In this document: one piece after another, positions 1 through 11,110 of the stretch
Numbering within the stretch: the stretch's first letter is position 1
Layout of the letters: each line of letters begins with the position of its first letter
NCBI GenBank assembly: GCA_019916065.1
Contig: CM034236.1
Coordinates: 23,162,941 to 23,226,940, forward strand
Reading direction: 5' to 3'
DNA: 64,000 bases
Source of the DNA: Vitellaria paradoxa
Taxonomy: Eukaryota; Streptophyta; Magnoliopsida; Ericales; Sapotaceae
Notes under the pieces: model-generated
The model's database searches: none
What the model was told of the DNA's origin: nothing
The model's input: only the letters and a program-made list of their open reading frames with translations
Made by a program: the position numbers and the translations under genes

Positions 1-161
1 AGGTTATATCACTTTTACACGTGGCATCTTGTGAGTTGTCCACTTGTCTAATTTTCTTGAAATCTTCCACGAAACATTTGACAACATTTAATTTGTTAAT
101 TGAATTGGGCTTTTATCTAACACTTGGTAATATTTAATTGGCCAAAATTTGCGTGTCCACA
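1..161 (-). repeat. Partial 3' LTR of the Tat-type element (first 161 bases)
   Basis: Matches the outer end of the complete LTR at about 14895-15063 (shared stretches such as TTTAATTGGCCAAAATTTGC). On the minus strand it begins TGTGGACACGC, directly after a polypurine tract, which fixes the inner edge at 161. The remaining roughly 500 bases should lie left of the window. Confidence 0.88.
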
Positions 162-174
162 AATCCCTCCTCGA
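162..174 (-). other. Polypurine tract of the Tat-type element
   Basis: On the minus strand this reads TCGAGGAGGGATT immediately before the TGTGG start of the 3' LTR. It is the expected primer site for plus-strand DNA synthesis in an LTR element. Confidence 0.8.
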
Positions 175-1000
175 GACTTGATCACGTACATGTTGCAATA
201 GTGTTGAACATGATCAGGTCTTGAACTTTGAGAATTTGACACTATTGACTAAACCATGTTGGGTTCTTGTGCAATAACAAATTTTTTGAAATTTGATGCA
301 AGTCACATTTTAAATATTTTAATTTTTATACATAGAAATTAAAATAACAAATTTGAATTTATTTTGAATTCTAAATTTGGATTGGAATAAAATAATTAAT
401 TTTATTTTATTTCGAATTTCAAATTTGGGTTGGTATCAAAATTTACTTTCATGAAAGAAATTAAGTTTATTTTTTAATTCCAAATTTAACAAGAATTAAA
501 ATTTATTTCCTTCCAAACTTAATTAGGAACCAGTTGAAAATACATGTAATTCCAACTCAAAATCATTTTAGAATTTAATCCTATGCTACGAGGATCACTT
601 CATTTGGTCTACGAAACCATTGACTTTGGCATTGTTTTGAATTTCAAAGGATGCCTCGGGCAGCAACTTTGGATGGGTGAATATGAATTTGGTTAGAGTT
701 TACACGTGATTGATTTGAGGTATCCAATTTTCATGCTTAACCAAAAACTAAAGCCACAGTGATTGTACGATATCACTTTGAAAATTCAAATCACGGTAGT
801 TTTTTTTTTTTAACAAATTAGAAGTTTGAATTTGCCTGCACTATAAAAACTAGAATTATCTTTTAATTCTAACATAAGTTGAATTTAGAATTTATCTTTT
901 TTTGAGCAATCCAAATTTAATTAAGGTTTGTTATGCTTAGAATTTAATTAGAATTTTGATAACTCTAATTCAAATTTTATTTGAAGTAAGATTTAATTTT
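175..1000. other. AT-rich non-coding stretch between 3' LTR and antisense gene promoter
   Basis: No convincing coding region on either strand. The stretch is built from degenerate AATTTGAATTT/AAATTTG-type words and poly-T runs. It belongs to the 3' untranslated region of the Tat element and lies upstream of the antisense gene. Confidence 0.6.
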
Positions 1001-1001
1001 G

Positions 1002-1012
1002 TTTATATAAAG
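1002..1012 (+). promoter_or_regulatory. Candidate TATA box of the antisense PMD gene
   Basis: TTTATATAAAG on the + strand, followed by a C-rich, pyrimidine-containing stretch where a start site would be expected (about 1035-1045). It precedes a candidate leader intron and the PMD reading frame in the same direction. It points opposite to retrotransposon transcription. The assignment is from sequence pattern only. Confidence 0.45.
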
Positions 1013-1390
1013 AAGCCTCCATTCATTCTTTTCTTCTATTCAAAACAATTTCCAGCGAGGTGGAGCAAAGCTTCTGGCAAGACACATTATTTTTTTTCTT
1101 CAATTGCAGCAGAATATTATTATTATTATTATTATTAATTTTTTGAGGTCAGCAAAGTATTGGCTAACAGAGAATTTTGCACCTTTCTATCCAGTTGTTT
1201 GGGAAAACCAAACAATAAGGTGCGGCTCAAAGCAATTTGCTTTCTTTCCAAAACAATGAAGCATTGGCATAGACAATTCCGACAGGCATGCGTTTTGTCT
1301 TTTTATGTATATATACATACATATTTATATATAAGTCTAAGTAGTCAGCAACTACTTCAATCATTCTTGATCAATCAAGGTGATGTCCAG

Positions 1391-1535
1391 GTAAATATCC
1401 TTTCTTTTTTTTTTTTTTTTTTTAACGTACAGCATGATTTTTTTTATACGCAGCATGCATCTTCTTTCTTTTTTTTTTATACTGTATTTTTTTTAATTGC
1501 TAACTCTTTCTTTTTTTCTTTTTTTTTTTCCATAG
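1391..1535 (+). other. Candidate leader intron of the antisense PMD gene
   Basis: A consensus 5' splice site (CCAG then GTAAATAT at 1391) is followed by repeated poly-T tracts and ends in a pyrimidine-rich acceptor (TTTTTTCCATAG at 1535). The 145-base length is normal for a plant intron. Long peptides readable across it are poly-Phe translations of the T tracts and are not taken as coding. Confidence 0.45.
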
Positions 1536-1560
1536 CATCTCCAACGTCGAGCTGAAATTT

Positions 1561-2295
1561 TTTGTGCCAGCGTCTATTCACACCTACATTAGTTAAAGCA
1601 TTTGAATTCGGGTTCGGCAAACATTTGAGGCTGAAAGTTTATTCCTGGCAGCAGCTGTTCGTGCCTACATCAGCCAGAACCTCTGAATTTGGCTTCAGTA
1701 AGAATTCAGGGTTGAAAGTCGTTTGTGCCAATATCTGTTCGCGTCTACATTAGTCAAAGTCTTTGAATTCAGCTTCGGTAAGAATTCAGAGATAAAAGTT
1801 TGTTCGTAGTAGTAGCCATTCATGCCTACATCAGCCAAAGCCTCTAAATTCGACTTCAGTGAAAATTCAAGGTTGAATGTCATTTGTGCTAATATCTGCT
1901 TGCGTCTATATTAGCAAGAGCTTTTAAATTCGGATTCGGCAAGAATTCAGGGTTGAAAGTTGTTCATGGCAATAGCCATTCATGCCTACGTCAAGCAGAA
2001 CCTTTAAATTTAGCTTCTGTAAGAATTCAAGGTTGAAAGTTATTTGTGGCAGTAGCCATTCATGTCTACTTCAGTAAGAGCATTTGAATTCAGTTTCGGT
2101 AAGAATTCGGGGCTAAAAGTTTGTTTGTACCAGCACTGTTCGTGTCTACATCAACTAGAGCCTTTGAATTTGGTTTCGACAAGAATTCAAGATTGAAAGT
2201 TGTTCATGGCCGCAGCCGTTCGTGCCTACATCAACCCAAGCCTTTGAATTCGGCTTCAGTAAGAACTCGAGGCTGAAAGTTTGTTCGCACCACCA
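1561..2295 (+). repeat. Nine-copy 80-bp tandem repeat in the Tat 3' untranslated region
   Basis: The landmark word CCTACATCAG or its variant TCTACATTAG recurs at about 1581, 1661, 1742, 1822, 1902, 1982, 2062, 2142 and 2222, a period of 80 (one step 81). Each unit also carries a TTTGAATTC-GGCTTC-GTAAGAATTCA-GGTTGAAAGT block. In the first five units the two spellings alternate, suggesting a 160-bp higher-order unit. The array sits between the candidate leader intron and the PMD start codon. Confidence 0.9.
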
Positions 2296-3953
2296 GAACT
2301 TTTAGAGCTGACTTAGGGACTACATTGAAGTATCTCTATATCAAATTCATAAGGTGTTGAGCTTGCTTTCTTTTAAATCATGGTTACTTTCAAAGATTGT
2401 TCATTCCATGACCAGAAGATAGTCTCTATTATTAATGAAGATGGTGATCCCACGATGGTCTTAGACTTATCAATGTTTGAACCAATCATTGGCTACTTTT
2501 CTCACAGTTGGTCCCCTTCTGTTGATTCATGTCACCTGACACAATAGTATATTGCTTTGAGGAGTGATTTACTTGATCATAGCTATTAAACCACTATTTC
2601 TTCAGAAACATTGTTGTTGCAATCTTCACTTCATTCTAAAGATTATGATTCTGATCGTTTTACGCTATTAGGTGATCGTATCGATGATAGAGAAACTTCT
2701 TGGGACACTTCTCTTTTTAATTTCGGTGAATTTTTTTATATTCCCAAATATTGGGAATGGTTAGAGGATGTGCTTAGTCGTCATAAAAGAATTTCGACAA
2801 AAGTGTGTATATATAATGCTATTTTCGCTTCTCTATTCATGTATGACCGCAGTGAGAATCTTATTCGATCATTTTGTGAATCTTGTTGTGCTTCATCAAA
2901 TACTTTTCATACTCCAATGGAAGAGTTGTTCATCTCTTTATGGGATTTGCGCAATATCGGTGGCTTATCAATTTATGGTATATTTTATGATGAAGTTATC
3001 CCATCTAGAAAAGAAGTGTTAGGCTTCGACAAGAACAAAATATTATTTCTTCCCCCGAGCTACAAATATTTATTCTTAACATATCATAAGCTTTATTATA
3101 AGAGTATCAATGTTGAAGTTAAAACTCATGATTAGGTCATATTTTGGTTTAGAGGACCCTAAAGATATGTAGCACCTCCTAGAAGAGTGAACAAAAAGAG
3201 ATTTAACAAGTCAAGGATTCATTATAATCCTACGGGCATCATTAATGAATTGGGTCAGTGTTCCAAGGAAGAAGAAGGAGCCTTTGATGATTTAGCCATT
3301 AAGGTAGGTGTTAGAGAAGAGACTTATCTAGTTACTTTTTTAACTTGTTGGCTGTGTTGATTTGTCTTTCTTGCTATTAAAATTGATAATATTAGTCCTA
3401 GTGTTTTTAAAGCAACGAGTATGATGGCTCATGGTGAAAAGTTCTTTTGGCAGTGCAAATTCTTACAAGTATCTATTGTGGTTTAGAAGAAATTCCTTTC
3501 TCTCCCTTTCCCAGTAGGTGTAATGTGATATTCCCAATTCATTATGTTTATGGATGGCTTGGTCATTATTTTGACTGCTATTTTGCATCTTCTTGTCCAC
3601 AAAGCAAAGCTCAAATGGTGAAATTTTCTGGTGAGAAAATGGCCAAGCATTTTGATGATATAAAGGTTCGAATCCTTTTTAGAAATGCTGGTTTTTCCAA
3701 CTCTTCCTCTTTATTTTTGGGTAAGGAGAAGGATATATCCTTAGTCGATATCGAAAATTAGCCAACTTCATGGAATGACTACACTATTAGTATTCATTTT
3801 AGCTATTTGACTCTACGTCGAGGAGATGAGCTTATTGTGGAGTCTTATAGTCCTATAAGATTTGCCAGGCAATTGAATTTCTGTCAAAGCATTCCTGAGA
3901 AGCTAAAGAATGATCCTGGGTCTAGAACTATAGCAGAAATAGCTCAACTTTGA

Positions 3954-5526
3954 TGACCGACCCTAAATTGTGTTTCGGGGTTCTACCTCTCAAGTGCAAG
4001 AGGGCAGTCGTAATTTTAAAACTCGGTGAGTCCGAGGTCGAATTCACAGGGAGCCTAATGGTATTTAGTTTCTAGGATGTGAAAGGAATTCTAAAAACTA
4101 AAGGAAAGCAAGTTTGGAAATTCAAGTTTACTAAGTTCTAAAGTTCAATAAAATTAAAGATGAATTCGATTTCAATTAATTACGATTAAAATAAATAGGA
4201 AAATCTGAATTTCAAGAGGACTTAAGCTAGATAGCGAAAAATTAAAATAAAATTAATAAAGCAATTATAACTAAAACTAAGTTGGATTTTAATTCAATAG
4301 GAATAAAGATCTTGATCCAACGTCAAGTCCGGGTAGTTCACTACTTTGCCTTGGGGTGTGTTTGTTTGAAGAACAAGGTTTAATTTGAAAAGTTTTGAAA
4401 ATGTTATAATCAAAGGTCAGTACCAGTGATCTCAAGCGGATATGGTTAAAGACCTTTGTTTCCTAGAGTTTCTCAATTAAACACCAAAATATTAATAAAA
4501 ATCTAATTTTTAATTCTATTCAAAAGTATTTGATGATTGGTTACGAAAATCCATACTAGTGATCTCACACGGATTTGGTTAAGGATTTTCATATTCGAAT
4601 GTTTTCGAAATAGAAAAAAAATAGATTTGTGAAAGGTAAATCCCTTCGCGAAAGGTTTCGCAACCTACGCGAAGGGTCTCGAAACCTACGGGAAGGGTTT
4701 ACAAACACCCCAAGGCTTTTCGTGAACTACCCTTTCTTGATTCGTTGAATCAAGAATAGGGTTTTACGCTAAAACTACTTTAAGTTTCTTAAAAACAATC
4801 AAATAGCATTCAATCATACGAAAAGAGAATTGAAACAAGCAAAACATGATATTACGAAACAAATCGAAATAAAATGAAATAGATTAAAGTGCAACTTACA
4901 ACGTAAAGCGAATGTAAAAGACGAGGTGAAGAATCACTACAAAGACAACGATGAAAGCTCCAACGAAAACCATGAATCCATGCATCCAAGTTTAAAAACT
5001 AATCTAAAAACTCTCAAAATTCTATTCTATTTCTCAATTGAAGGTGCAAAATCAAAAAGGGCTTCCTCTCTTCTTGGCCGGGCAAAAGCTCTTTATATAG
5101 ATGCCAAGAAACCCTAAAAGAGGTGCTTTAGTTCTTGAATTTCGGATGCACGGTGGTCCTGACCGTCTAATCTGGGGGTCGGGACCACAGAAAGCTTTCT
5201 TCTCAAATCCTATACACTGTGGTCCCGACCATTAGATGGACGGTCCCGACCCCCAAGTATCTTGATTTCTTGCTTTTCTTCATCCTTTAGGTTGAGTCTT
5301 TGGGCTAGTCTTGGCCATCCAAGGTGGGGTTTGAACCATGACATTTCCTTCGTTTTCTTGGCCATTTCCATAGCTATAAACTTCGACATCCTTGCCCTTT
5401 TCTCTGCAAATAAACCATAAAAGTATAAGTAATACAATAACACTAAAACTTCAACTTTAATTATTTAAATGCATGAATAAGTGTTGAGTTAGGGAGTTTG
5501 TAATTACACTTTTCAAGTGTAATCAT
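3954..5526 (-). mobile_element. Solo LTR, Athila type, inserted in the PMD gene
   Basis: Bounded by TG...CA ends and flanked by a perfect 5-bp target duplication TTTGA (3949-3953 and 5527-5531). Its reverse complement aligns with the 5' LTR of the Athila element at 28079-30654: both start with a TGATTACACTTGAAAAG end, and both share the later block around the word TCGAA(T/C)(T/C)CACAGG. At 1573 bases it lacks the 1.07-kb internal duplication of that copy. A TATA box (CTATATAAAG, minus strand, 5091-5100) lies in the promoter position. Solo LTRs arise by recombination between the two LTRs of a full element. Confidence 0.92.
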
Positions 5527-6094
5527 TTGACAATCTTGCACTCAGTTGGGCACTAATGCCAAAATTTATAATTTCAGTATATTCATCTAAAAGCCTTGCT
5601 ACAAAAGACTATGTTGGGTGGTGGGCAAAGCATTTAAGTAATTATTGCAGGAAAAGTTCCAGCCTCATCATAAAACTTCCAAAACTTAACCCTTCTATTG
5701 CAACCTTGAAGAAGAATAAGAGGGAAGTTGTTGAACGTGCCCTGATCTCTAGAGAAAAACAAATTAATGCTAAAGATGTGCTTGAAGAGACAGTGAAGAG
5801 AGATGCAAAAATCTCGAACAGAGAATCATTAGTCAAGAAAAAGTAAAACCGCTTGCCACCTGATGATGAACAAAGCTCTAGAGGGGGTGACTGCCTTTGA
5901 AAATGCCCCAAAAAGAAAACCACAATTTTTGAATTAGAAGATATTCATCTTGATTTGGACAACATATTCCCTAATGTCTCAAACCCTTATTTACCTCTAG
6001 AAAAATTAAGGAATCAAGCAAGTATTATTATTATTTTTTTGTTAGGTAAAATTTATTTTGGAATATATTCTTTATAGTCCCTTTATTAATTTAA

Positions 6095-6332
6095 GGGTCT
6101 GTTTGGGAAAAGTAGCCATTAGCCAAGGCTAATGGCTACTTTAACAGTGGTTGAACTTTTTTGCCCTCTTATATTTTAATCTTCTTTTAAACTTTCAAGG
6201 GTAAAAATGTCAATTTAACAAATACAAGTTAGCCACCTAAAAAAAAGTCACTTTTTTTCCTTCCCAAACACAAAATTAGCTAGCTATTATCTATTAGCCA
6301 TTAGCCAATGCTAATTGTTCCCAAATGGAGCC
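6095..6332. mobile_element. Tourist-like (PIF/Harbinger) MITE
   Basis: A 238-base insert with imperfect terminal inverted repeats (left GGGTCTGTTTGGGAA, right end reverse complement GGCTCCATTTGGGAA) and a 3-bp TAA duplication (6092-6094, 6333-6335). Subterminal GTAGCCATTAGCC / GCTATTATCTATTAGCC sequences also pair. The GGGNCTGTTTGGG end and TAA target are typical of Tourist MITEs. There is no coding capacity. It lies inside the PMD gene. Confidence 0.85.
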
Positions 6333-7199
6333 TAAGTCTCCACTTGTAGTTGGAGAGCAATAATGAGCTTGCTGAGGTGGACGACATGATTTTGTAAGAG
6401 AGTGAAAAATCTGTTGTTGGGCCAAATTCATTCGATATATTAGCTCCTCAACCTGAAGTTTCTAAGGTTGCAGATAATATGACATCTCATCCTATTGTTG
6501 AAGATCATTCTGTAGAAGTGATTCGACAACCTTGTGTGAGACCCATAGATCCTACTCCTTCAACTATTTTTATATTCAAAGTAGATGACTTGATTTCTGA
6601 TTGTCAATGTGCCTACCTTACGTTATTATGGAATGGCTTATCTCAGAAAATAGGTAGATCTAGCTTGATTTATCTTCACACAATTGAAAAGGAAGCTAAA
6701 AAAGTACTAAGAGAAATGGAAAGGGTTAGTGTCTCGAATTTGTCTTGATTAAGGAATTTACTATAGGACTTTTTCATGATCTCCAACTCTATAATTCTAG
6801 CCAATCTTCTTCAGCAGAGAAAATGTCTCAAAAATCACATGATGAGCAGTTGACAAAGACCAAGAATGAACTCTCTGATATTGAAGCTAGAGAAGATGCA
6901 TAGACTAAAGACTTACAATCTCTCAAGACTATAGTTATGGCGTTCAAACTTGAAAAGGGGCAGTTGGAAGAAAAGTTAAACACTCTCACCACTTGATTGA
7001 AGAATCAAAGTTACAAATTTCTAAGAAGAAATTAGAGTTATCCAAGTTACAAGCTACTGCATCAAGTCTCAGGAAAGAAATCTTTCCTATTAAAAGCAAG
7101 CCCATTTTAAGTGATGAGGACATCAGGTGCTTAGCAAACATGGAGCAAATGCTAGAAGCAAGACATAATGAACTGAGAGATTTTAAGCTTTTCCCTTAG

Positions 7200-7558
7200 T
7201 TCAATATTTTTTTCCTCGATGTAATGCAAAAACGTTTTTTTGAATAAATTATTTATTTTGACAAGAATCAAGTACTTTATGATTTTTTTTTTGAATGGAT
7301 GTATGATTGAGCTTGAAAATAGAATTCCAAACTGCTTATGCACCCAATTAGGATTAGGCCAAGTGTAATTCATCATAATAAGGAATGAATGAATTTTTTT
7401 CTTTTAATAAATGACTGAACTTGGAACAGATTCCAAGTTACCTACGTACCTAAAATGGGATCAAGCCAAGCATAATTCACTTTTTTTTTGGGGTGCCTTT
7501 CATAGTTTACACTCATGCGGGCTAGGAATAGTACACGTTCTTTAATGATAATAGCGTT
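7200..7558. other. Convergent spacer between PMD gene and integrase 3' ends
   Basis: AT-rich, with poly-T tracts and no coding region. The PMD gene ends at 7199 on + and the retrotransposon pol ends at about 7559 on -, so transcripts from the two strands would converge here. Confidence 0.6.
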
Positions 7559-8620
7559 TCAAGAATTTGCATTTATGGAGTCGATTCTCAAGCCATCTTT
7601 AGCAACTATCTTATACGCTCCATTGGAGTAGACTTCTTGTACCATATGTAGGCCATCCCACTTAGATTTGAACTTGTTTCCTATACGATGAGTGGTAATG
7701 ATAGGTCTTCTCACAACAAGTACCAAGTCTCCTTTTTGAAATGATTGAGGGCAAACGCTTTTGTTGAATGTCTTGGAAAGACAAGCTTGATAACATTCTA
7801 AATGCTGCTGTGCATTAAGTCTCTTTTCATCAAGCGCTTCTAATTCTTCCAATCACAAACAAGCATTTTCTTCCTAAGTGAGACCTTCTTGAAGAACAAT
7901 CTGTAATGATGGGATTTAATGTTCGAGGGAAAGAACAGCTTCCACGCCATATACCAAAGCATAAGGAGTAGCTTGTGTAGATGTTTGATATGTTGTTCGA
8001 TATGTTGTTTGATAGGCCCAAAGAACTTCTCTAATTCTCTTATGCCAATTTCACTTCAACTTTGCAACCACCTTTTTCAAAAAATTTCCAAGAGTCTTGT
8101 TGAATGCTTTGATAAGACCATTTGCAAGTGCATTGTATATGGAAAAGTTGTGCTGTTTGAAGTCAAACTTCTCACATAACTTGTTCATCAAACTGTTGTA
8201 GAAAGGCTTCCCATTATCAGTGATGATGTATCATGGCATGCCATATCTGAAGATGATATTAGTGCATATGTAGTCCATGATATTTTCTTTTTTAACTTCT
8301 TTTAATGGTATAGCTTTGGCCCATTTAGAGAAGTAGTCAGTTGCTGCCAAAATGCACAAATGACTAGTGGAAGACTTAGGCAACGGCCCCACTACGTCTA
8401 GCCTCCATACATCAAACGGCCAAGAAGCTTGGATGGAGCAGTTCTGGCGGTTGATATATAAAGTTTTCACAGAATTGACAAGTTTGGCATCTCTTGACAT
8501 ACTCCATAGAATGTTTTACCATCGTAGGCCAGTAGTAGCCCATTCTTTTTATTTGAAAGTGAGGTTTTGGACCAGATTGATGAGCACCACATATGCCAGA
8601 GTAAGCTTCTTCTAAGGCTT
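7559..8620 (-). pseudogene. Tat-type integrase, broken
   Basis: The minus strand gives an N-terminal zinc-binding region (GICGAHQSGPK, then RCQTCQF near 8490-8600). The catalytic core follows, with WRLDVVGPLP holding the first Asp and ITDNGKPF the second. The C-terminal part contains KRLNAQQHLE and KGDLVLVVRRP. The third catalytic position, normally Glu in the NGLAEAFNKTL context, reads NGLIKAFNKTL here (about 8103-8125), so Glu is replaced by Lys. Stops and at least one frameshift interrupt the frame. Its role would be insertion of cDNA into the genome; this copy cannot do it. Confidence 0.85.
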
Positions 8621-8879
8621 GTGTGGCTTCAATCTTTCCTAGGTAGTGGAGGAAAAATCCTTCGAATGAGTGACGATAAAGTGTATCCTTGTAGTAAGTA
8701 AATCTCTAAGCTCGACGCTTTATGTTTGTTCTTTTGTGTGGATCTCCTAGTAACTTCTGATGAAGTAGATAATCAATAAAAGGTTGATGCCAATCATTTT
8801 CTTTAATTTCAAAGACTGATATTGCATTTACATTTCTTTCATCATTGTCTTCATTATCGAAGAGTAGAGAAACGACCCT

Positions 8880-9420
8880 TCTTTGACAAATTGGAATTTA
8901 CGTCTCTTGATCAGGCAATGCAAGTGTTGAAGTAAGCTTAGCCAGAGAATCTGTTTGTTTATTATCTTTTCTTGGTACATGTTCCAAGGTAACACTGCCA
9001 AGCCATCCTATCAATCAAATTGCATAGTTGTAGTAAAGAACAAGTTCAGACTTCCTTACTTCATAAATGTTTAGCAGTTGATTGATTATAAATTTTGAAT
9101 CTCCATATATATTGAGTTTCAACTAATTCATGTCAATAGCCATTTCTAACCCAAGTATAAGTGCTTGGTATTCAGTTTCATTGTTTGAATAGAACTGTAT
9201 AAGAGCGAATGTGTAAGGCAACACGTCTCATTCAGGAGTGAGAAACACTACATCGGCTCCTACACCATTGCGCTGAGTAGCTTCGTCAAAATGCATCTTC
9301 TATGTTTGGCGAACTTACACATAAAGGGCATATTCGTCTGGCAGTTCTTCTGATAGCTCCCAATCAGTACGTATGGAATGTTTAGCTAGGAAATCAGCTA
9401 AGGCTTGTCCCTTAACCACC
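8880..9420 (-). pseudogene. Second (archaeal-type) RNase H domain of the Tat element, broken
   Basis: The minus strand reads the linker words ADFLAKHSIRTDWELSEELP, then FDEATQRNGVGADVVFLTP, NNETEYQALILGLEMAIDM and a DNKQTDSLAKL-like end. These are the hallmark words of the additional RNase H found between the usual RNase H and integrase in Tat-lineage elements. Stops interrupt the frame. The ETEY acidic residue is kept; the first acidic residue cannot be placed with certainty. Confidence 0.75.
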
Positions 9421-9476
9421 TTTTGAGGCACATAAATGATTTCAAATTCTTGAAGAAGGAAAGACTACCTAGCTAG

Positions 9477-9860
9477 TCAATTAGATGAAACTAGTTTTGA
9501 TATGATGTACTTGACGGGATTGGCTTTAGAGATGAGATAAATAGTATGAACTTGAAAATAATGCCATAACTTTTGCATTGCAAACATCAAGGCTAAACAC
9601 ATCTTTTCAATTTGTGTGTAGTTCAGCTCATTGGGGGTCATCATCCTACTAAGATAATAAAGGGCATTTTCTTTTTCTTTTTTCATTTTCTTGAGCGAGT
9701 AAAGCCCCAACAGACCATTCTTGTGCAGCAATGTATAGAACCAATGGTTTTTCAGGAATAGAGGCAGCTAATACTGGTGATTCATCAAATAATCCTTAAT
9801 ACTTTTAAAGGCATTACTGCATGCTTCATCCCATTCATATGGAACTCCTTTTTTTCATTA
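9477..9860 (-). pseudogene. RNase H domain (Ty3-type) of the Tat element, broken
   Basis: The minus strand shows GVPYEWDEACSNAFKSIKDYL just after RT, then a frameshift, then NALYYLSRMMTPNELNYTQI followed by EKMCLALMFAMQKLWHYFQ. The last part is the usual helix of the Ty3/gypsy RNase H. The domain degrades RNA in the RNA:DNA hybrid during reverse transcription. Stops and frame changes show it is inactive. Confidence 0.8.
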
Positions 9861-9929
9861 GCTGACTAAATGGTTGACAATGAGTAGATAAATTTGAAAT
9901 GAATCGCCAAAAATAAGCCAAACACCCTT

Positions 9930-10720
9930 GTAGATTTTTAAGCTCATGAATATTTCATGGTTCAGGCATCTTCAAGATAGCGTTAATTTTCGTTTGGTCT
10001 ATTTCAATACTACGATGACGTACAATAGACCTAAGGAACTTTCCAGAGGTAAAACTAAAGGTGCATTTTAAGGGATTCATCTTAAGCTGGTATTGACATA
10101 GGCGGTTAAAAATCTTCTTTAGATCTTGAAGATGATCTGCTCTCTTCCTTGACTTTACAATAAAATCATCCATGCAACATTCAATATTTTTGTGAAGCAT
10201 GCCATCAAGGATCTTTTGCATCACTCTTTGATAAGTAACCCCTGCATTCTTTAATCCAAGGCATTACTTTGTAACAGTAAATGCCTTTGGGTGTATGAAA
10301 GTTATCAATTCTTCATCTTGCAGTGCCATGCAAATTTGATTGTAACTAGACGAGTTATCCATAAAGGACAAGGCTTTGTGATCAGTGGTAGCACCCACCA
10401 TGAATTTTGTCAGTGGGAGCAGAAAGTCATCTTTTAGGCAAGTATGTTTGAGGTCTTGATAGTCAACGCATACTTGAATTTGTCTATTTTTCTTTTTAAA
10501 AGGGACAATACTCGAAATGCAAGTTAGGTACTTGACTTCTTAAATAAATCCAGCTTCAATGAGTTTATTGATCTCAGCTTCAATATTTGGAATCAACTCT
10601 GATCGGAATCAATGCTGAGCATGTTTAATTTGTTGGATACCCCGCTCTACTACTAAATGATGGACAGTAACTTTAGGGTTTAACCCAGGCATTTCTTTGT
10701 ACATTTGATACCAAATTTTC
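9930..10720 (-). pseudogene. Reverse transcriptase of the Tat element, broken
   Basis: Domain words in order on the minus strand: EINKLIEAGFI then a stop, QVCVDYQDLK, DDFLLPLTKF, ALSFMDNSSSYNQI, a frameshift, CYKVMP, LKNAGVTYQRVMQKILDGML, and the active-site box CMDDFIVKS (about 10165-10190), where YVDD is more usual. Both Asp residues remain. The longest clean stretch is 9955-10224. The inactivating changes are in-frame stops and one frameshift near 10300. Confidence 0.88.
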
Positions 10721-11110
10721 TACCCCAGTCGGTCAAAGACTGAGCCTTTTGTCTTTATCTCCCCTTAGCAATCAAATACTGATACTCTTAGATTTGATCA
10801 TTCCAAACAATCAGCAACTGACGTTTGAAGGTTTGAAGGCTTAACTAGAATTGGAGATTGGTCTTCTTTGACATTAATGTAATTGGCTGATTTTTTTATG
10901 ATGATACACACTAGAGTAGGTGGAGTGAAACCAAGGCTTGCATGAGAATTCTGTACAGCGTATCCCTTTTATCTTAGCATCTTTTGAGTTGAATTCAACC
11001 TATGTACATCTTGTTCATTAGCTTCTGGTAATAACTTTCCTAAGGTGAAAGACTCCTTTAGATTATATCTAGCCTTTAGAAGAAACTTGTATGCATTTGG
11101 ATCGAAGCCC

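Larger units (their letters stand above)
2380..7199 (+). pseudogene. Antisense cargo gene: plant mobile domain (PMD) protein with coiled-coil C-terminus, broken
   Basis: The frame likely starts at the ATG at 2380 and stops at 2545. The best conserved piece is 2611-3135, 174 codons, with hallmark PMD words such as YWEWLEDVL, NTFHTPMEELFISLWDL, GIFYDEVIPS and FLPPSYKYLFLTYHKL. Further pieces at 3140-3945, 5556-5846 (with a WWAKH motif), 6400-6750 and 6820-7199 continue in the same direction; the last are Lys/Glu/Leu-rich and coiled-coil-like. PMD proteins (MAIN/MAIL family) act in nuclear silencing in plants, and PMD genes are known as passengers of Ty3/gypsy elements. The copy is broken by stops, frameshifts, a solo LTR (3954-5526) and a MITE (6095-6332). 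A GTAAAA donor near 6046 and a CTTGTAG acceptor near 6349 could frame an intron holding the MITE. Confidence 0.8.

Noticed and set aside
1160..1555. 131-codon open frame rich in Phe and Ser
   Set aside because: It is the translation of poly-T/TTC tracts overlapping a likely intron; no domain character.
1561..2295. Regular repeats that might suggest a CRISPR array
   Set aside because: Units are 80 bases and contiguous with no unique spacers, in a plant retrotransposon; it is a simple tandem array.
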